Positions 22,378 through 33,553 of a DNA stretch of 64,000 nt are shown piece after piece. The notes under the pieces are model-generated. The model saw only the letters and a list, made by a program, of their open reading frames with translations. It did no database searches and was not told the origin of the DNA. The position numbers and the translations under genes were made by a program. Positions within the stretch are counted from its first letter, which is position 1; every line of letters starts with the position of its first letter. Origin of the DNA: Rachicladosporium sp. CCFEE 5018 (Eukaryota > Ascomycota > Dothideomycetes > Cladosporiales > Cladosporiaceae). The stretch lies in assembly GCA_002077045.2 (NCBI GenBank), contig KZ111145.1:1114321-1178320 (forward strand). Reading direction: 5' to 3'.

Positions 22378-22894
22378 ATTGCTGTTTGTTCGAACTTAGA
22401 GAAGGCGAGGAGTCTTGCAGTCACAGAGCAGTGCCCAGGATGAGAAGGGTAGACTGGCGGCGATGCAATGGGATATTGAGAGCGTTGAAGGATCGACGGA
22501 AATTGGCCCATGTTATACATATCTGGTTCCGAGAGGAGGGATGATAGCCCTCGCAAGCCTGCCCACAAGTGCCAGTATACCCAGATCTGAGCACGTCGCA
22601 GGGTAGAACTCGGCATACACCCAGTTAGACCTGGAGACCCCATCAAGGCCTCGTGGCTAGTGTGCGCCCGGACCAAAAGCCGATCATGGAGGGTGTGGAG
22701 ACTTACTACGGTCAAGGCGCGAGAATAGGCGCGGCCTAGATGTCGGCGAGTGTTGACAATCTGAAGGTGGCGTCAAGTCCGAGGGAAGAGTGGAGTCGAA
22801 GGGGAGGTTGAGAACGGCTTTTGTGGGCAATGCGGGGAACGAAATCCGGGGACTTTTCTGGAGATGGTCATGCGAAGTTTCCTCCAACGTGGTC
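22378..22894. other. Upstream region of MFS fragment
   Basis: Duplicate of 11563-12080, almost unchanged. Presumably an intact copy of the MFS-II promoter now driving only the fragment. Confidence 0.4.
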
Positions 22895-23726
22895 TGCATG
22901 ACTGTTGATGAGTGTCTCACTATCTAGGACATCCGTGTGAAACCGTAGACTGATCTAGCAGTTCACCGAAGTTGACTGCACTCAATCGTGGCCCACCCAC
23001 CCTGACCTCGTCTTTGGTGGTCACCCCCTACTACCCTGATGCGTGGCCTGCGGCTTCCTCGAACGTCGTCCAGATTAGCATTGCTCCTCCGTCCATGACG
23101 CAGATCTATGAAGTACTCTTGACCCAAGCCGTTACAAGCAAGGTGCAATGCACTACATCCGCTTCCTCAAGAGTCTGAACGCTCCTGTGCTACTGTGACG
23201 ACACCTGTAACAGTAAATCTCTCCATCGACATCGCTAGGAGAGAGCGCAATTGTAGTGTCTTTGCTGCTATGTCACTCCTCTCACGGACGCTGTAGGGTA
23301 GCCCCCCACTGGCGCAGGTGAGCTGGAATGGCTGTAGTCAACGATGTACGGCTTCGAGGAAAGCAGATGACCTGGACGAGCTGCTTGCTCCTTTGCTACA
23401 GGCTCGATGTTTCATCGCCGCTTCATGACTGACCACGGAGCCGCAATACAATGGGCATGTCTCGGCATTGCTGACAGTTTGTTGATCAGCGAGTGGAGGA
23501 ATTCAGGAAAGACGAAACCGACTGCGACCTCGAGTTGATAGCAAAGCTCGAGGACCATTCAATGAAGGTGTTGGACGGTGTGTACTCAGACCAAAACGAG
23601 AGGAGCTCCAGGCGTTGGCAAGGTGGGTGGGCTACGATTGAGTGCAGTCATCTTCGGTGAACTGCTGGATCAGTCTACGGTTTCACACGGATGTCCCAGA
23701 TAGTGACACTGATCAACAGTCATGCA
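22895..23726. mobile_element. Non-autonomous TIR element, copy B
   Basis: Same element and position as 12081-12911, with 832 bp between the outer TGCA ends and about 105-bp inverted repeats. Differences from copy A are scattered point changes and small indels. No transposase coding capacity seen. Confidence 0.75.
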
Positions 23727-24031
23727 GCGCCTGCCCGACTCGGCCCGAGTTACTTGTGCCGAGAGATGGCAGAACTTTCGGACGGTGCGCTATAGCGCCG
23801 TCTGACTCTTAGTCCAATACAATAACCCACGATGAAGGTGCTGCCAAGCATGCCGCGGTACAAGTCCGGGATCTGAAGTGTCGACGACAGTAGTAAAGCG
23901 AGAGGCATCTCAGGCTTCTCCCGAAGGTTCGCATGTTGTTCATGCTCGCGCCATGGTGGCCATAAGCGCTTCAGCAGAAGCTTCCACGGTCAGGGAGGTA
24001 TCTCATGAGACCTTGATACCCTCTATATAGT

Positions 24032-25968
24032 CTACTGAGGGATGAATGGCAGTATGATACTGCTGGGGTGCTCCGGACCAGTATGGATCTTGTGCGTTCC
24101 CTTGTTCTTCTCATGCTCCGGCCGTGGCTTTGAAAACGCATCGTACTCCGTGAAGGCTGGCAGTTGGCCGCCAATCTGTACGCTGATGGACTCGCCAGCG
24201 TCGAAGTCATATCCAATAGACCAGATGCCGATCTCGAGCTTGACAATCGTGCCTGGCGTGATCTTCTCTTCCTTGTCGTGCGGGTGGAACGGGAATTGAG
24301 GATGCAAACTCCGCGCTGGGTCGTAAGCGCGGTGAGATGCGCGAAGTATACCCATAGAGCCTTTGTGTAGATTGAGAACAGCCTGTTCCTTGGTGGGTAT
24401 GGCCTCTATTGTGTCGTATGGCATCGCCTTGAAAGGGAAGTTGAGATGCATCAGGAGGTTACCCTTGGCGTCGCGCTTGCGCAGGGTAACGAAGATGATG
24501 AGGTCGTCTTTCTCTTCGCAGGAGACGTACAGCACTGCCTTCGGCAGACCAACGAGTCGCGTCTTGTCTTTGAATGTGTACGTGAAGTCGGCGAAGTCGT
24601 CCTTGTTCGTGCTGTCGTACGTGGAGACGGACGTCTCTTTCGCGGGCTCTGAGTTGAGGGTTCCATTGTGCAAGAACAGCTCGCGATAGTCGGTGCCTGG
24701 CACTGGAAAGTCTTCGTACTCGATATTGTCGATGGCTTCGCGGTTGCCGAATTGAAGTGCGGACCACCGGACACGAGGAGTGTCCTTCTCCCACCCGTTG
24801 TCCTTGCCTTTCAAGTAGAAGTCGAAGTATCGATATAGCTCGTGATCGCTTTCAGGATGACAGTATAGCTCATACCATTCCTGATAGCTTGACCATCTTA
24901 TCCACTTCTTGTCGTGTGGTATCGTCATCCAACCGCGTACCGATCCCATTGTGTGCATGCTCGAAAAGTCGCTTCCGGAGATGTAAGTGGGACACTTGAC
25001 CTAGGCGAGCAGTTAGATCGACGCTGTGGTAAGCCCTTTTCGTATGGCACAATTTACCTTTGTCATATCAACTCGTTTGTCCGCCCAGAACGGGCTGCTC
25101 AACGGATGCTTCTCGTACATCGCCGCCATATCCTCTGACGCCGCTATTGCCCTTGATGATCAACGTCGAGATGAGGTCGAAGTTACTCATGTGGAACCAT
25201 CCACCGCGATTGAATTGTTCGCGGTAGATATCTCCAGATCCCTCCCAAGGAGCAATGGCAGCGAGATGTGGAGGCTGGAGCTCAGCAGCGCGCCATTGGA
25301 TGATCGCTAGAGCCAAATTGCCTGCCATGCCAATCTTGCCGCTACACCAGTCCATTGCTGCAATTGCTTCTATGACATCGTAGCAGTCCTCGCCGTCCTG
25401 GGAGCCCATGACATGTACGCTGCCCTCGCTATTCCCGGCTCCTCGGGCATCCACGTTGATGATGGCGTATTCTCGCGGGCACCACTGACAAAGATGTTAG
25501 TTGTGACGTCTGCTTTCCTTCAGATGGGATACTTACCTCGCAGGGATCAAGGCCCTCAAACTGTTCGTAGCCGCTCAATGCCTCTCGTGGTACACAGCAG
25601 TTCCAGACGCACACTGGCAACATAGTCAAGGAAGAGTACTTCTTCCCGTACGGCGAATAGCTTTGTTGACTCATAAGTACGGCCCTAGGCATGTTTGGAC
25701 GTTTCTGAACATACCTTATGATCGCCGGCAGCTTCTCACTACCAGCATCAGCAGGCCTGTAGATGTCGGCATATAGCTTGATGCCATCTCGCGTTTTGAT
25801 CTCAACATCATGATCAACATGAATGTCGCTCTTGAGCGGCTTCGCGTTGTACTTGTTGGAGCCCTTTTTTAGGACTTCGGTGCGGCCGGGCGTGAAGCCT
25901 TGGTAGTTGTTATTGCCAATCTCCGGCTTGCCTATTGGCTTGAAGATGATAGGATCTGATTGGGACAT
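24032..25968 (-). pseudogene. CocE/NonD-type hydrolase, copy B, inactivated
   Basis: Homologue of 13218-15156. Exons 1 (25968-25715) and 2 (25660-25537) are intact, with introns of 54 and 52 nt. Exon 3 starts at 25484 and has two lesions. In the nucleophile elbow GMAGNLALAI, Leu (TTG) stands where copy A has the catalytic Ser (TCG). One extra base at about 25136 shifts the frame after STLIIKGNSGV, giving a stop about 20 codons later. The last exon (about 24997-24032) is still an open frame of more than 300 codons, highly similar to copy A, with mostly silent-looking differences. The damage is therefore recent, or one lesion is a sequencing error. Even with the frame intact, the Ser to Leu change should abolish hydrolysis. 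Confidence 0.85.
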
Positions 25969-26869
25969 GTTGCTCTGAAAGCCCGCACTCGATAGTGGGA
26001 CTGGTGTTTAGGATTGGGATCGAAAGACTGTGGGAGCTTGAATATGGAGCGCTGGAGGGGGTAGAGAAAGAGAGGTTTGTGATTGTGGGAAGAATGCGAA
26101 AGGATGGAAACGGTCTTCAAGTGCTACTTCATCATCCGTGACAGGACCGTACCATGCTGCGCTGTCCTCTCGGAGTTATGCTGTGGATGATGTGGAGGGC
26201 AACAGCTTTGGCTCGGTACGGAGCTTGGGGTGTACTTTGCAGCCATTGTTGATTTGGGAGTAGGCGCTGCCTAGAAGTTTGTACGCAACAGGAATAGCGA
26301 GCATGAGATGGATTCTCTAGAATGATCGCAATAAGAATGATGAATGGTAGGTGCCTCCCGCGCAAGCATCGCTGGTGTTGAGATCTTGTCTCTGTACACA
26401 GCAACGACGCCCTGCATCAAATTTCTCACGCGACGCGACTTGCCAAGCCTTCGGCCATCGTTATCCCGGGGACCGAAGATACTACGCGTCTCACCACATC
26501 CTGCGCACCTGCATCGCCCGGACCCGGCATGGCCGAGAGAACATCTTCGTTGGCGCCCACTCTCCGACAGATCAGACCAGGACCGAAGTCGAGCCGTTGG
26601 CGCCGAATTGTGGGGTGCTGGGGACCCCACAAGTGAACATGATCAGGGTCGCTGGAGTGCCCACATATGCCGATACAGCTGCAGTCAGTCGCTCGTATTC
26701 CGTTACGGGTGGAGGTCTCGGTGCAGTGCTCTGGCGTCGATGTATAAGATCGTGCTCGCCAGACCAGACTTGGAAGTAGGTACACAGTGTCTCTTCTTCT
26801 CAACATCATATCTAGTAACACATAACATTCGATTCACTTCTTGCGATCTCTATCCCTGAAGCACACAAG
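25969..26869. promoter_or_regulatory. Bidirectional promoter of hydrolase-B and PhyH-B
   Basis: Divergent region of 901 bp aligned with 15157-16078. It retains the GGGGACCCCAC block near 26620, CACATATGCCGATACAGCT near 26661, CCG-N3-CGG at 26700-26708 and a TATA-like TGTATAA at 26741-26747, 129 bp before the PhyH-B ATG. Spacing from the CCG/CGG pair to the ATG is kept within a few bases of copy A. Confidence 0.5.
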
Positions 26870-27963
26870 ATGGCACCACACGCAGACGAGCCCAAGGCCG
26901 ACTCTGGTGTCGATCTCATCCAACACGACGGAGAGAAGTTCGGCGACTGGAGAGACGAGTTCCACAAGACCGGCACAGTGGTGATCAAAGGCGTCGTATC
27001 CGAGGAGCGTGCGAAGTACTACCAACAGAAGCAAATCGAATGGCTCCAATCCTTTGGACGAGGTTTCGACCCGAACGACGAATCAACCTGGACCGCTGAG
27101 CATCTCCCCGTCTCTTTCAAGGGCGGTATGTACTTTGGTTATGCGTCCAACCACGAGAAGTACGTTTGGGAGTCCCGCATGGAGCCCAAGGTTATCGACG
27201 TTTTCGAGAAGCTTTGGGGAACCAAGGAGCTCATCGCCTCGTTCGATGGCCAGAACATCACCTTGCCAAGACAGAAGGATCTGACATGGTCCCCATGGCC
27301 TCACTGCGATCAAGCACCATCCAGGAAGGGTATGCAGTGCGTACAAGGGCTGGTGAGTCTACTTAGGTCGCATGCTCTGCCACGAGCATTGCGACATGCG
27401 CTATGCAGATGCCATTACTGACTGACGGGTCGCAGCTAAACTGGGCACCTAACGGGCCAAATGACGGTGGATTGATCGTAATGAAGGGCTCATCGAAGCT
27501 GTTCGATCAATTCTTCGCCGAGACTCGAGAGCAAGACGATCACGAGGACAAGCCACCAGAGGAGATGAAATTTGGCGACCTCTTCATCTTCAAGGAGACG
27601 GATGTCAAGTGGTTCGAGGATCATGGCTGCGAGATGGTCAAGATCAACATGGATCCCGGTGACTTGGTCCTCTGGGATTCGCGGACGATGCACTACGCTT
27701 GCTTCCCCCAGGGTAACCAGATTCGTCACGTGCAGTATGTCTGCTACACACCACGCAAGTTCGCGAAAGACGAGGACATGGCCTTCAAGGCAGAGCTCTT
27801 TAAAACTTGGCAGGGCACAACTCATTGGCCGCACTGCAACATTCGCAAGTCGGGTGTGCCCATGAGGGACGGCAAAGAGGATCCGTCGAACAGATTCGAG
27901 CCGCTCGAGAAGCCAGACATGACCCCAGCGCTGCTTCGATACGCGGCTGTGGAGTCGTATTAG
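26870..27963 (+). CDS. Phytanoyl-CoA dioxygenase family protein (PhyH-B)
   Basis: Intact Fe(II)/2-oxoglutarate oxygenase of 336 residues. Exon 1 is 26870-27352, the intron is 27353-27435 (83 nt, GTGAGT to CGCAG, phase 0) and exon 2 is 27436-27963. Iron ligands H145, D147 and H247 and the likely 2-oxoglutarate-binding R258 are all present. The intron lies at nearly the same place as intron 3 of PhyH-1 but is missing from PhyH-A. No peroxisomal targeting signal (PTS1) is seen: the C-terminus is AAVESY. Shared promoter with a hydrolase that is broken here suggests the dioxygenase is kept for its own function or by recency. The substrate is unknown. Confidence 0.92.
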
Positions 27964-28364
27964 CTTGAAGCATATTTTCAATTGTAGCGTTTCGCATCAG
28001 ATGTCCTGGTTCACTATGTACTCCAATCTGCCTTGCGACTTGAAGACATGACAATTGACAGCATTGCGTGAGGAAGGTTCTTGTTGTGTAGCCCATCACT
28101 TACGTGCCTATGCTCACGCTCAGTCGACAGCATCTCACATGATGGTCCTTCCCAATGTAGACCACTCCATCACAACGCTCCTCGTCACAGGCCTTCCCAT
28201 TCCATCTCGTCCACCAATTTTCTCTCCATTACCGGTCCTTCTGTGAGAGCTCCTCCTGCGACCGCTGTTCACTCCAGAGCAGGCTATGAGCGAGTGCTAT
28301 TCCTAGTCTACGACGCCAGTGAAGCCGTAACGATAGCGCAGTCAGTATGCTGCGAAGTCGACGC

Positions 28365-28808
28365 TTAGATCAGCCCACCGCAGTCTTGTAGAATAGACGG
28401 AGCATGCGCCTCGAACAGTGTGAAGTCAATCGTGCAGTCCGGCAGCAAGTCTGCAACGACCGGAATGCTCTGGAAAGCCGGCTGGCTCGCGTCGCGGAGT
28501 AAGATGAAGCCGCTAGTGGTGTCCGGGACGTAGGCGAGGTAGTTCACGCCTTTGTTGGTATAGGCAAGCTGAGAGACGCTCGGGTTGCCGTGGACGGTGG
28601 TGGTATTGACGTAGTAGGATGACGCGGCGGGGAGGGTAATGTCGTGAGCGATGAAGGTGCTGGTGGTTTGGAAGTATCCGGAACCCTCACGGATCTTGAA
28701 GGAGAATGGGATGGTGGATGAGCAAGTTACCCTGGCGACGGGGTGGCCAGAGACAAGGGCGGCAGCGAAAGCGCCGACGAAGGCGATGATAGCGGTAGAG
28801 AAAGGCAT
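28365..28808 (-). CDS. Small secreted protein, copy B, intact
   Basis: Protein of 147 residues with an N-terminal signal peptide (MPFSTAIIAFVGAFAAALVS, cleavage near residue 20) and no membrane anchor. The mature part contains VTCSS, REGSGYFQTTSTFIAHD, YYVNTTTVHGNPSVSQLAY, LLPDCTIDF and the terminal QDCGGLI. There are three Cys in the mature form and one NTT N-glycosylation sequon. The in-frame region upstream to 28913 is unlikely to be coding, as it would bury the signal peptide. No family is recognised. Size, secretion and lineage-specific look fit an effector-like or wall-associated protein, but that is inference only. The paralogue in unit A is broken. Confidence 0.8.
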   Translation of the reverse strand: MPFSTAIIAFVGAFAAALVSGHPVARVTCSSTIPFSFKIREGSGYFQTTSTFIAHDITLPAASSYYVNTTTVHGNPSVSQLAYTNKGVNYLAYVPDTTSGFILLRDASQPAFQSIPVVADLLPDCTIDFTLFEAHAPSILQDCGGLI

Positions 28809-29453
28809 CTTGCGGCTTCGCTTGTGATCTGGTTTAAATCGTGCTTGTGTCTTGAAGTGGGTGAGTTGATGAAGGCAATAGTTGGAGCGCAGGTGCAGCG
28901 CTGCTGTATACACACCTCGTCTGCTGGGCCGGTCTCACTATACACGCGGCTGTACGGAAACAGGGGCCGCATGGTGGCTGTAAGGTGAGATTTGATGAGG
29001 CCTTGAGGTCGTGGAAGGGTCAGCAGTGCTCTGCCATGCTCGTATCCAGCCTGTACAGATTGTCGGGAGATGATTAGGCGTGCTCTCTGTGTAGAAGATG
29101 CATCGGTATGCGGTCGAATGGTGTCCACCGACTCGATCGCTATTAGCATTACCCGAATTGATTGGCATTCCGGTATTAAATACCACCAAACCGAGCAGCA
29201 GAGCATGCTCAGCCTGCGAGACAGAGCTCTTCCTTATCTTGCACAGTCAGAATGCAGCTGAAGCCTGATTGCGTCGAGCCGCCTGTGCGACACAGTCAGA
29301 CGGTGCTATCGGACCGCCTCACGACTAGAGCTCTCTGTCAAGACGTATACGAACGGTCGGAGTGAAGAGTATGCTTCGAACACTCCTCATTTCGTGTGGG
29401 ATTATGACGCGGCTGCCATGGATGCAATACACTGTGACTGCTCAGATCTCGCT
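28809..29453. other. Intergenic region upstream of the secreted protein
   Basis: About 645 bp. Promoter of the secreted-protein gene and 3' flank of the coiled-coil gene. Counterpart of 17974-18610; no gene seen. Confidence 0.35.
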
Positions 29454-31688
29454 CTACTCATACAGATACCCAACAAGCTTCTTCCTGAGCTTCCGTGGCC
29501 GCTGGTGCGCGATATGGCCGCACTCGAAATAGGTGGGCTCTTCATCGTCGTCATCGTCCTCTTCGTGATCGTCCAGATCCTGTGTTGGTCCGCTCTTCGG
29601 TGCACTCCCCTGACGAGACATTCCCAGCTTACTCGCAGCTGCCTTGGACCCCGGCTTTGGCACTGCGTCTGCCTTCACCGGCGCCGGCTTGAGCTTGTCC
29701 TTCAGGAAGTCGCGATTACTGCCAGTACCGGCTTTGGACGTCGTAGGGCCATTCGATGTGGGCCTAGCGGACGCAGCATCCCGCCGTAATTTGCTCTTTG
29801 GGAAGTCGTGTTGCTGACCATCAGCCGCAACATTCGATGAAGGTGTGGCACCTTTCTGCTCACGCTGCAGCTGACCTCTTGACAGGTCGCGCGTTTGGCC
29901 GACCGCATTGCCATCAGGCGCTGGCCTGGACGTGCTCGGGTCCGGCTGAAGCTTGCTCATGGGAAAGTCGCGATGCTGAGGAGAAACCGCATATGCCGCA
30001 TTCCCAGCGCTCGCACTCTTACCCACCTCGGCTGCAGGCTTGCTGCTTGGAGCTGAGTCCGTCAGGCCGTTTGCATTCGCAGAGCCTGCCCGTTGAGCGC
30101 GTTTGGCCTTGGCGAGCTCTGCCTTTGTACGTGCTAGCTCGGCTCGTATCTGGCTCAGTTCGCTTGGCCCACTCACAGTATCAGATGGCTTTGCAGAACC
30201 GTTGAGATTGCCGCTGGGTACGCCTCCGCTTGGCTTGCCTGACGGCGCGCTCTTCTTCGGCAGCCCAGCAACAGCATGAGATGGCGCCACTGGACGACTG
30301 TTGTTCGCCACCGGACGGCTCGTATTGGCTGCGTTTTTGGACTTGTCCGCTTCGCTCGCTTTCTTCAGTATCTGTTGCGCCACCAGGTTCTTCAGTCTAG
30401 CGTTCTCGTCCTCCAAGCGCTTCACACGTGCAACGTCCGTGGCGCCAGGAGCGCTTCCGAAAGCTGTCTCCGCCTTCGCCAATCTTTGCTCTAGGTCCTT
30501 CAATGAAAGCTGGAGCTTTAAATTCTCGTTCTGCGCCTTTAGTAGCTCCGTCTCATCACCACTGCCCGTGCCCGCCGCACGCAGCTTTTTCTCGAGCTCC
30601 CCCTCCTTCGCCTTGTTCGCCTTCTCCTTCGCCGCAGCCAGCTCCTCGCGCTTCGCAGCAGCCGCCTCTCTTGCCGCAAGTGTTCTCTCAGCCTGCTCAA
30701 GCTTCTTCCGTCCAGCTGCCTGGGCGGCCGAGTCGTCCTTGCTTTTGCCCGACGCCGCAGAGTCAATATCTACTAGATTCTTCCCTTGATTGCTCAGCTG
30801 ATCACCCTGCTTCTTCAACGCGGCTTCTTTGGCGGCCAGTGCCTGTTCCCGAGCGTCGAGAGCAGTGTCTCTTCGGTCAACATCGCTCAGTCGCTTTTCC
30901 CTCTCCGCAAGTGCTGCCTCTCGACCAGCGAGATCTGACGCTCCGCGCTCCTTCTCAGCGACTGCAGCCTCTCGTTTCTCTAGATCCTCCCGCTTTTGCT
31001 CCTGCTCTGCGTCCAAGTCCTGCGAGTTGCGCTCTTTCTCCGCCACATTCGTCTCCCTAGCTTCGAGGTCACGAGCCTTGTCATGTGCAGCTCCGGAATC
31101 TGAGCTTGAGGTCTCTTCGGCACCTTGCGAAGCTACCTTCACATTCTTCGGTTTGAAACCAGGTGCCTGGGCATCTTTGAAGTGCCATGTGAGAGCGTGT
31201 GTCCAGTTCAGCTTGACCGATGATGTTAGTGCAGCTTCCATTATGGGGCTTCAACGCTAGCTCACCTCGCGCGGCCAAGCATACACCTTGTTGCCATCCG
31301 CATGTGCGCCGTAAGCGTTGCACAGATACGCGTTCGGAAAGTCATTGGACTTCAGCCTACATCTTGCATCAGCTCTATGCTCTCCCGAGTATTACACCAT
31401 ACCCACTGACCAGTACGATCCTGGCGACCCTGGGCCTTCCTCCAAAGTCCACCACTGCTTCTCACCAGTGTCGATCTTGCCATATCCGTTCCCTGCGAAG
31501 CAACGAAGCCATTGGCCAGTCTCGGCATTCTGGAAAGCTACAATGTTTTCGCTTTCTCCATACTCGACAGTCCAGTGCTGTGATGAAGAGCCATTGGCAT
31601 TCTTGTCGAAGAGGCCATTGTTGGCCTTCGTGACGACCGTGCCACCGCCAACGGCGATGATGTAGATGGCTCCTGTAGACGATGACAT
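29454..31688 (-). CDS. Beta-trefoil-like plus long coiled-coil protein, copy B
   Basis: Protein of 708 residues, 31 longer than copy A. Exons: 31688-31411, 31356-31266 and 31211-29454; introns are 54 nt each. The layout is as in copy A: an N-terminal Trp-marked beta-trefoil-like domain (residues 1 to about 135), an Ala/Glu/Lys-rich coiled coil, a low-complexity Ser/Pro region, an acidic stretch (DHEEDDDDDEE) and the conserved tail with ECGHIAHQRPRKLRKKL. The length difference lies mainly in the low-complexity part, where extra DFPKSKL / DFLKDKL units are present. Both copies are open throughout, so the gene seems under constraint. Function unknown. Confidence 0.82.
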
Positions 31689-32057
31689 GATGCAGAATAC
31701 GTGGAAAGGTTGGGAGCTCCGCTATGGTCAAGAGATGAAGAGCAGACGGAAGGGAAACATATACTTGCTGTCGCCACCGCGTTGCTCCGCTGCATCGCCA
31801 ATGGCCTACTCGTAAAGCTCCACGCCTTGACACGGCGATGCAGGAATACTTGGTCAGTAACCTTTGCTCCTGCGTCTGCTAGCGCTCGATGAGGAAACCG
31901 CACGGATTGATGCAAGAAAGACGTTGCTGACGTCGGAGTTGAACACGCGCGGGCCGAGGCGATCGGGGATATCTGAGGCTTGGCATTTCGGTGTGAGACT
32001 CAAGTAGCGAGGCGACGGACATCGCTGTGAACACTGTCATAAATGCATCTTGCATCT

Positions 32058-33553
32058 TTATGGGTCAGCATAGCTACTTCTGCCGTTCTCTTCCTCGAGC
32101 TTCAGCCGCCCGATTGCTTCCATCGCTCCTTCGTGTGCACCTCCACTGAGATCCCTTAAGAGCCAGACCCCGAGATCACCGACAGCTCTCCTTAGCTGCC
32201 CATCATTCAGATCCCAAACCAACGCTGCCAGAGCTAGCGTTTGCGTGGTTGTCGATTGTGCGACTGCGGTCGCCGATGCGATGAGTCGGTCAGAGATCTT
32301 GTGTCTTCGATCGATGATGTAAGCCTGGCTGCAGACCGACTGTACGCAAGGGATTGCGACTGAAAGTGCGAGTATTGTGTATAATGCGCTTGTAGCCGCC
32401 GCACGGTGAAGCAAAGGTTTCCGTGTAGTGGTCTGTCTAGGGTGAGACCGATCTTGGAGACCAGACTGCTCTGACCGTATGCTATTCCCTGCCAGAACGT
32501 TCGGCAACGCAGCTCTCAGCGCCACTTCCTCCTCAAATGTGAGAGACTCCGGCAAGCTTCGCAACAAATAACCAACGCCATCGATATACAGTCTTCTCCG
32601 GAGCTCCTCATCAGTATCAGGACACCTTTGCTCTCGTGCTGCAAGGTCCAGCAAGGCATAGCCATGTCTAGCAGCTTTNNNNNNNNNNNNNNNNNNNNNN
32701 NNNNNNNNNNNNNNNNNNNNNNNNNNNNNNNNNNNNNNNNNNNNNNNNNNNNNNNNNNNNNNNNNNNNNNNNNNNNNNTGTAAGCCTGGCTGCAGACCGA
32801 CTGTACGCAAGGGATTGCGACTGAAAGTGCGAGTATTGTGTATAATGCGCTTGTAGCCGCCGCACGGTGAAGCAAAGGTTTCCGTGTAGTGGTCTGTCTA
32901 GGGTGAGACCGATCTTGGAGACCAGACTGCTCTGACCGTATGCTATTCCCTGCCAGAACGTTCGGCAACGCAGCTCTCAGCGCCACTTCCTCCTCAAATG
33001 TGAGAGACTCCGGCAAGCTTCGCAACAAATAACCAACGCCATCGATATACAGTCTTCTCCGGAGCTCCTCATCAGTATCAGGACACCTTTGCTCTCGTGC
33101 TGCAAGGTCCAGCAAGGCATAGCCATGTCTAGCAGCTTTGGAGTCTAGCCCTACAGTGGGGCTACTCGGTCCCGAGACTTTCTGCAGTGCTGTAGCTAAC
33201 GCTACATGTGTCACGGCGACTTGCTCTTGCTCGATGATGCTGAGCTGGCTGGAGTCCGCTCGTGGTGTGGCACCAGCTGGGGTCGTTGGTCGTGATCTGT
33301 ACATTGGCGGCGGCGTCTCTGTGCCCGAGGATCCTGTGGTGACATCGCTAATCGCTCGACTGTGTCCTTTGGGACTTATGCATCCAGAGATCGTGCGCCG
33401 TACTGAAGGCATTTTGGGAATCCGCCGTTGTGCTACGCGAGGAAGGCTGGTGTAGAACATAGACAGAGTGCTGGGCTCGCTTTCCTCCTTCGAACTGATC
33501 AAGTCGTCCATTTTGCTTGGGCAAGACACGAACGGGTCCTGAAGACCCTCCAT
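32058..33553 (-). CDS. Hypothetical membrane protein, copy B, interrupted by false gap
   Basis: Start taken at the ATG at 33553 (MEGLQDPFVSCPSK). A possible GTAAGT donor near 33672 suggests a 5'-UTR intron. The N-terminal about 110 residues are Ser/Pro-rich and disordered. An alpha-helical region follows (ALATALQKVSG, YALLDLAAREQ, LYIDGVGYLLRSLPESLTFEEE). One hydrophobic helix follows (SALYTILALSVAIPCVQS), then a helical tail (VWDLNDGQLRRAVGDLGVW). The coding sequence crosses a 100-N gap. The 361 bp on both sides of the gap are identical, and collapsing them (33553-32779, then 32317-32058) gives exactly 345 codons with no break, so the gene is intact at 344 residues. No known family recognised. 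Confidence 0.7.
32318..32678. repeat. Contig-end overlap, left copy
   Basis: This 361-bp segment is identical to 32779-33139 on the other side of a 100-N gap. Unlike the unit A/B comparison there are no differences, so it is best read as two contig ends that overlap and were not merged. Confidence 0.9.
32679..32778. other. Assembly gap (100 N), probably artificial
   Basis: Placeholder gap flanked by identical 361-bp sequences. The real sequence likely has no gap here. Confidence 0.95.
32779..33139. repeat. Contig-end overlap, right copy
   Basis: Identical to 32318-32678. It continues into the 5' part of the membrane-protein gene, which supports this side as the true continuation. Confidence 0.9.

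Larger units (their letters stand above)
21816..33208. repeat. Tandem duplication unit B
   Basis: Second copy of unit A. It contains the truncated MFS, TIR element, broken hydrolase, PhyH-B, intact secreted protein, beta-trefoil/coiled-coil B and the membrane protein. Its true length is about 461 bp less than the coordinates suggest because of the false gap and overlap at 32318-33139. Confidence 0.92.

Noticed and set aside
32318..33139. Considered as a genuine third copy of the membrane-protein gene
   Set aside because: Exact identity over 361 bp around a 100-N gap and perfect frame on collapse point to unmerged contig ends.
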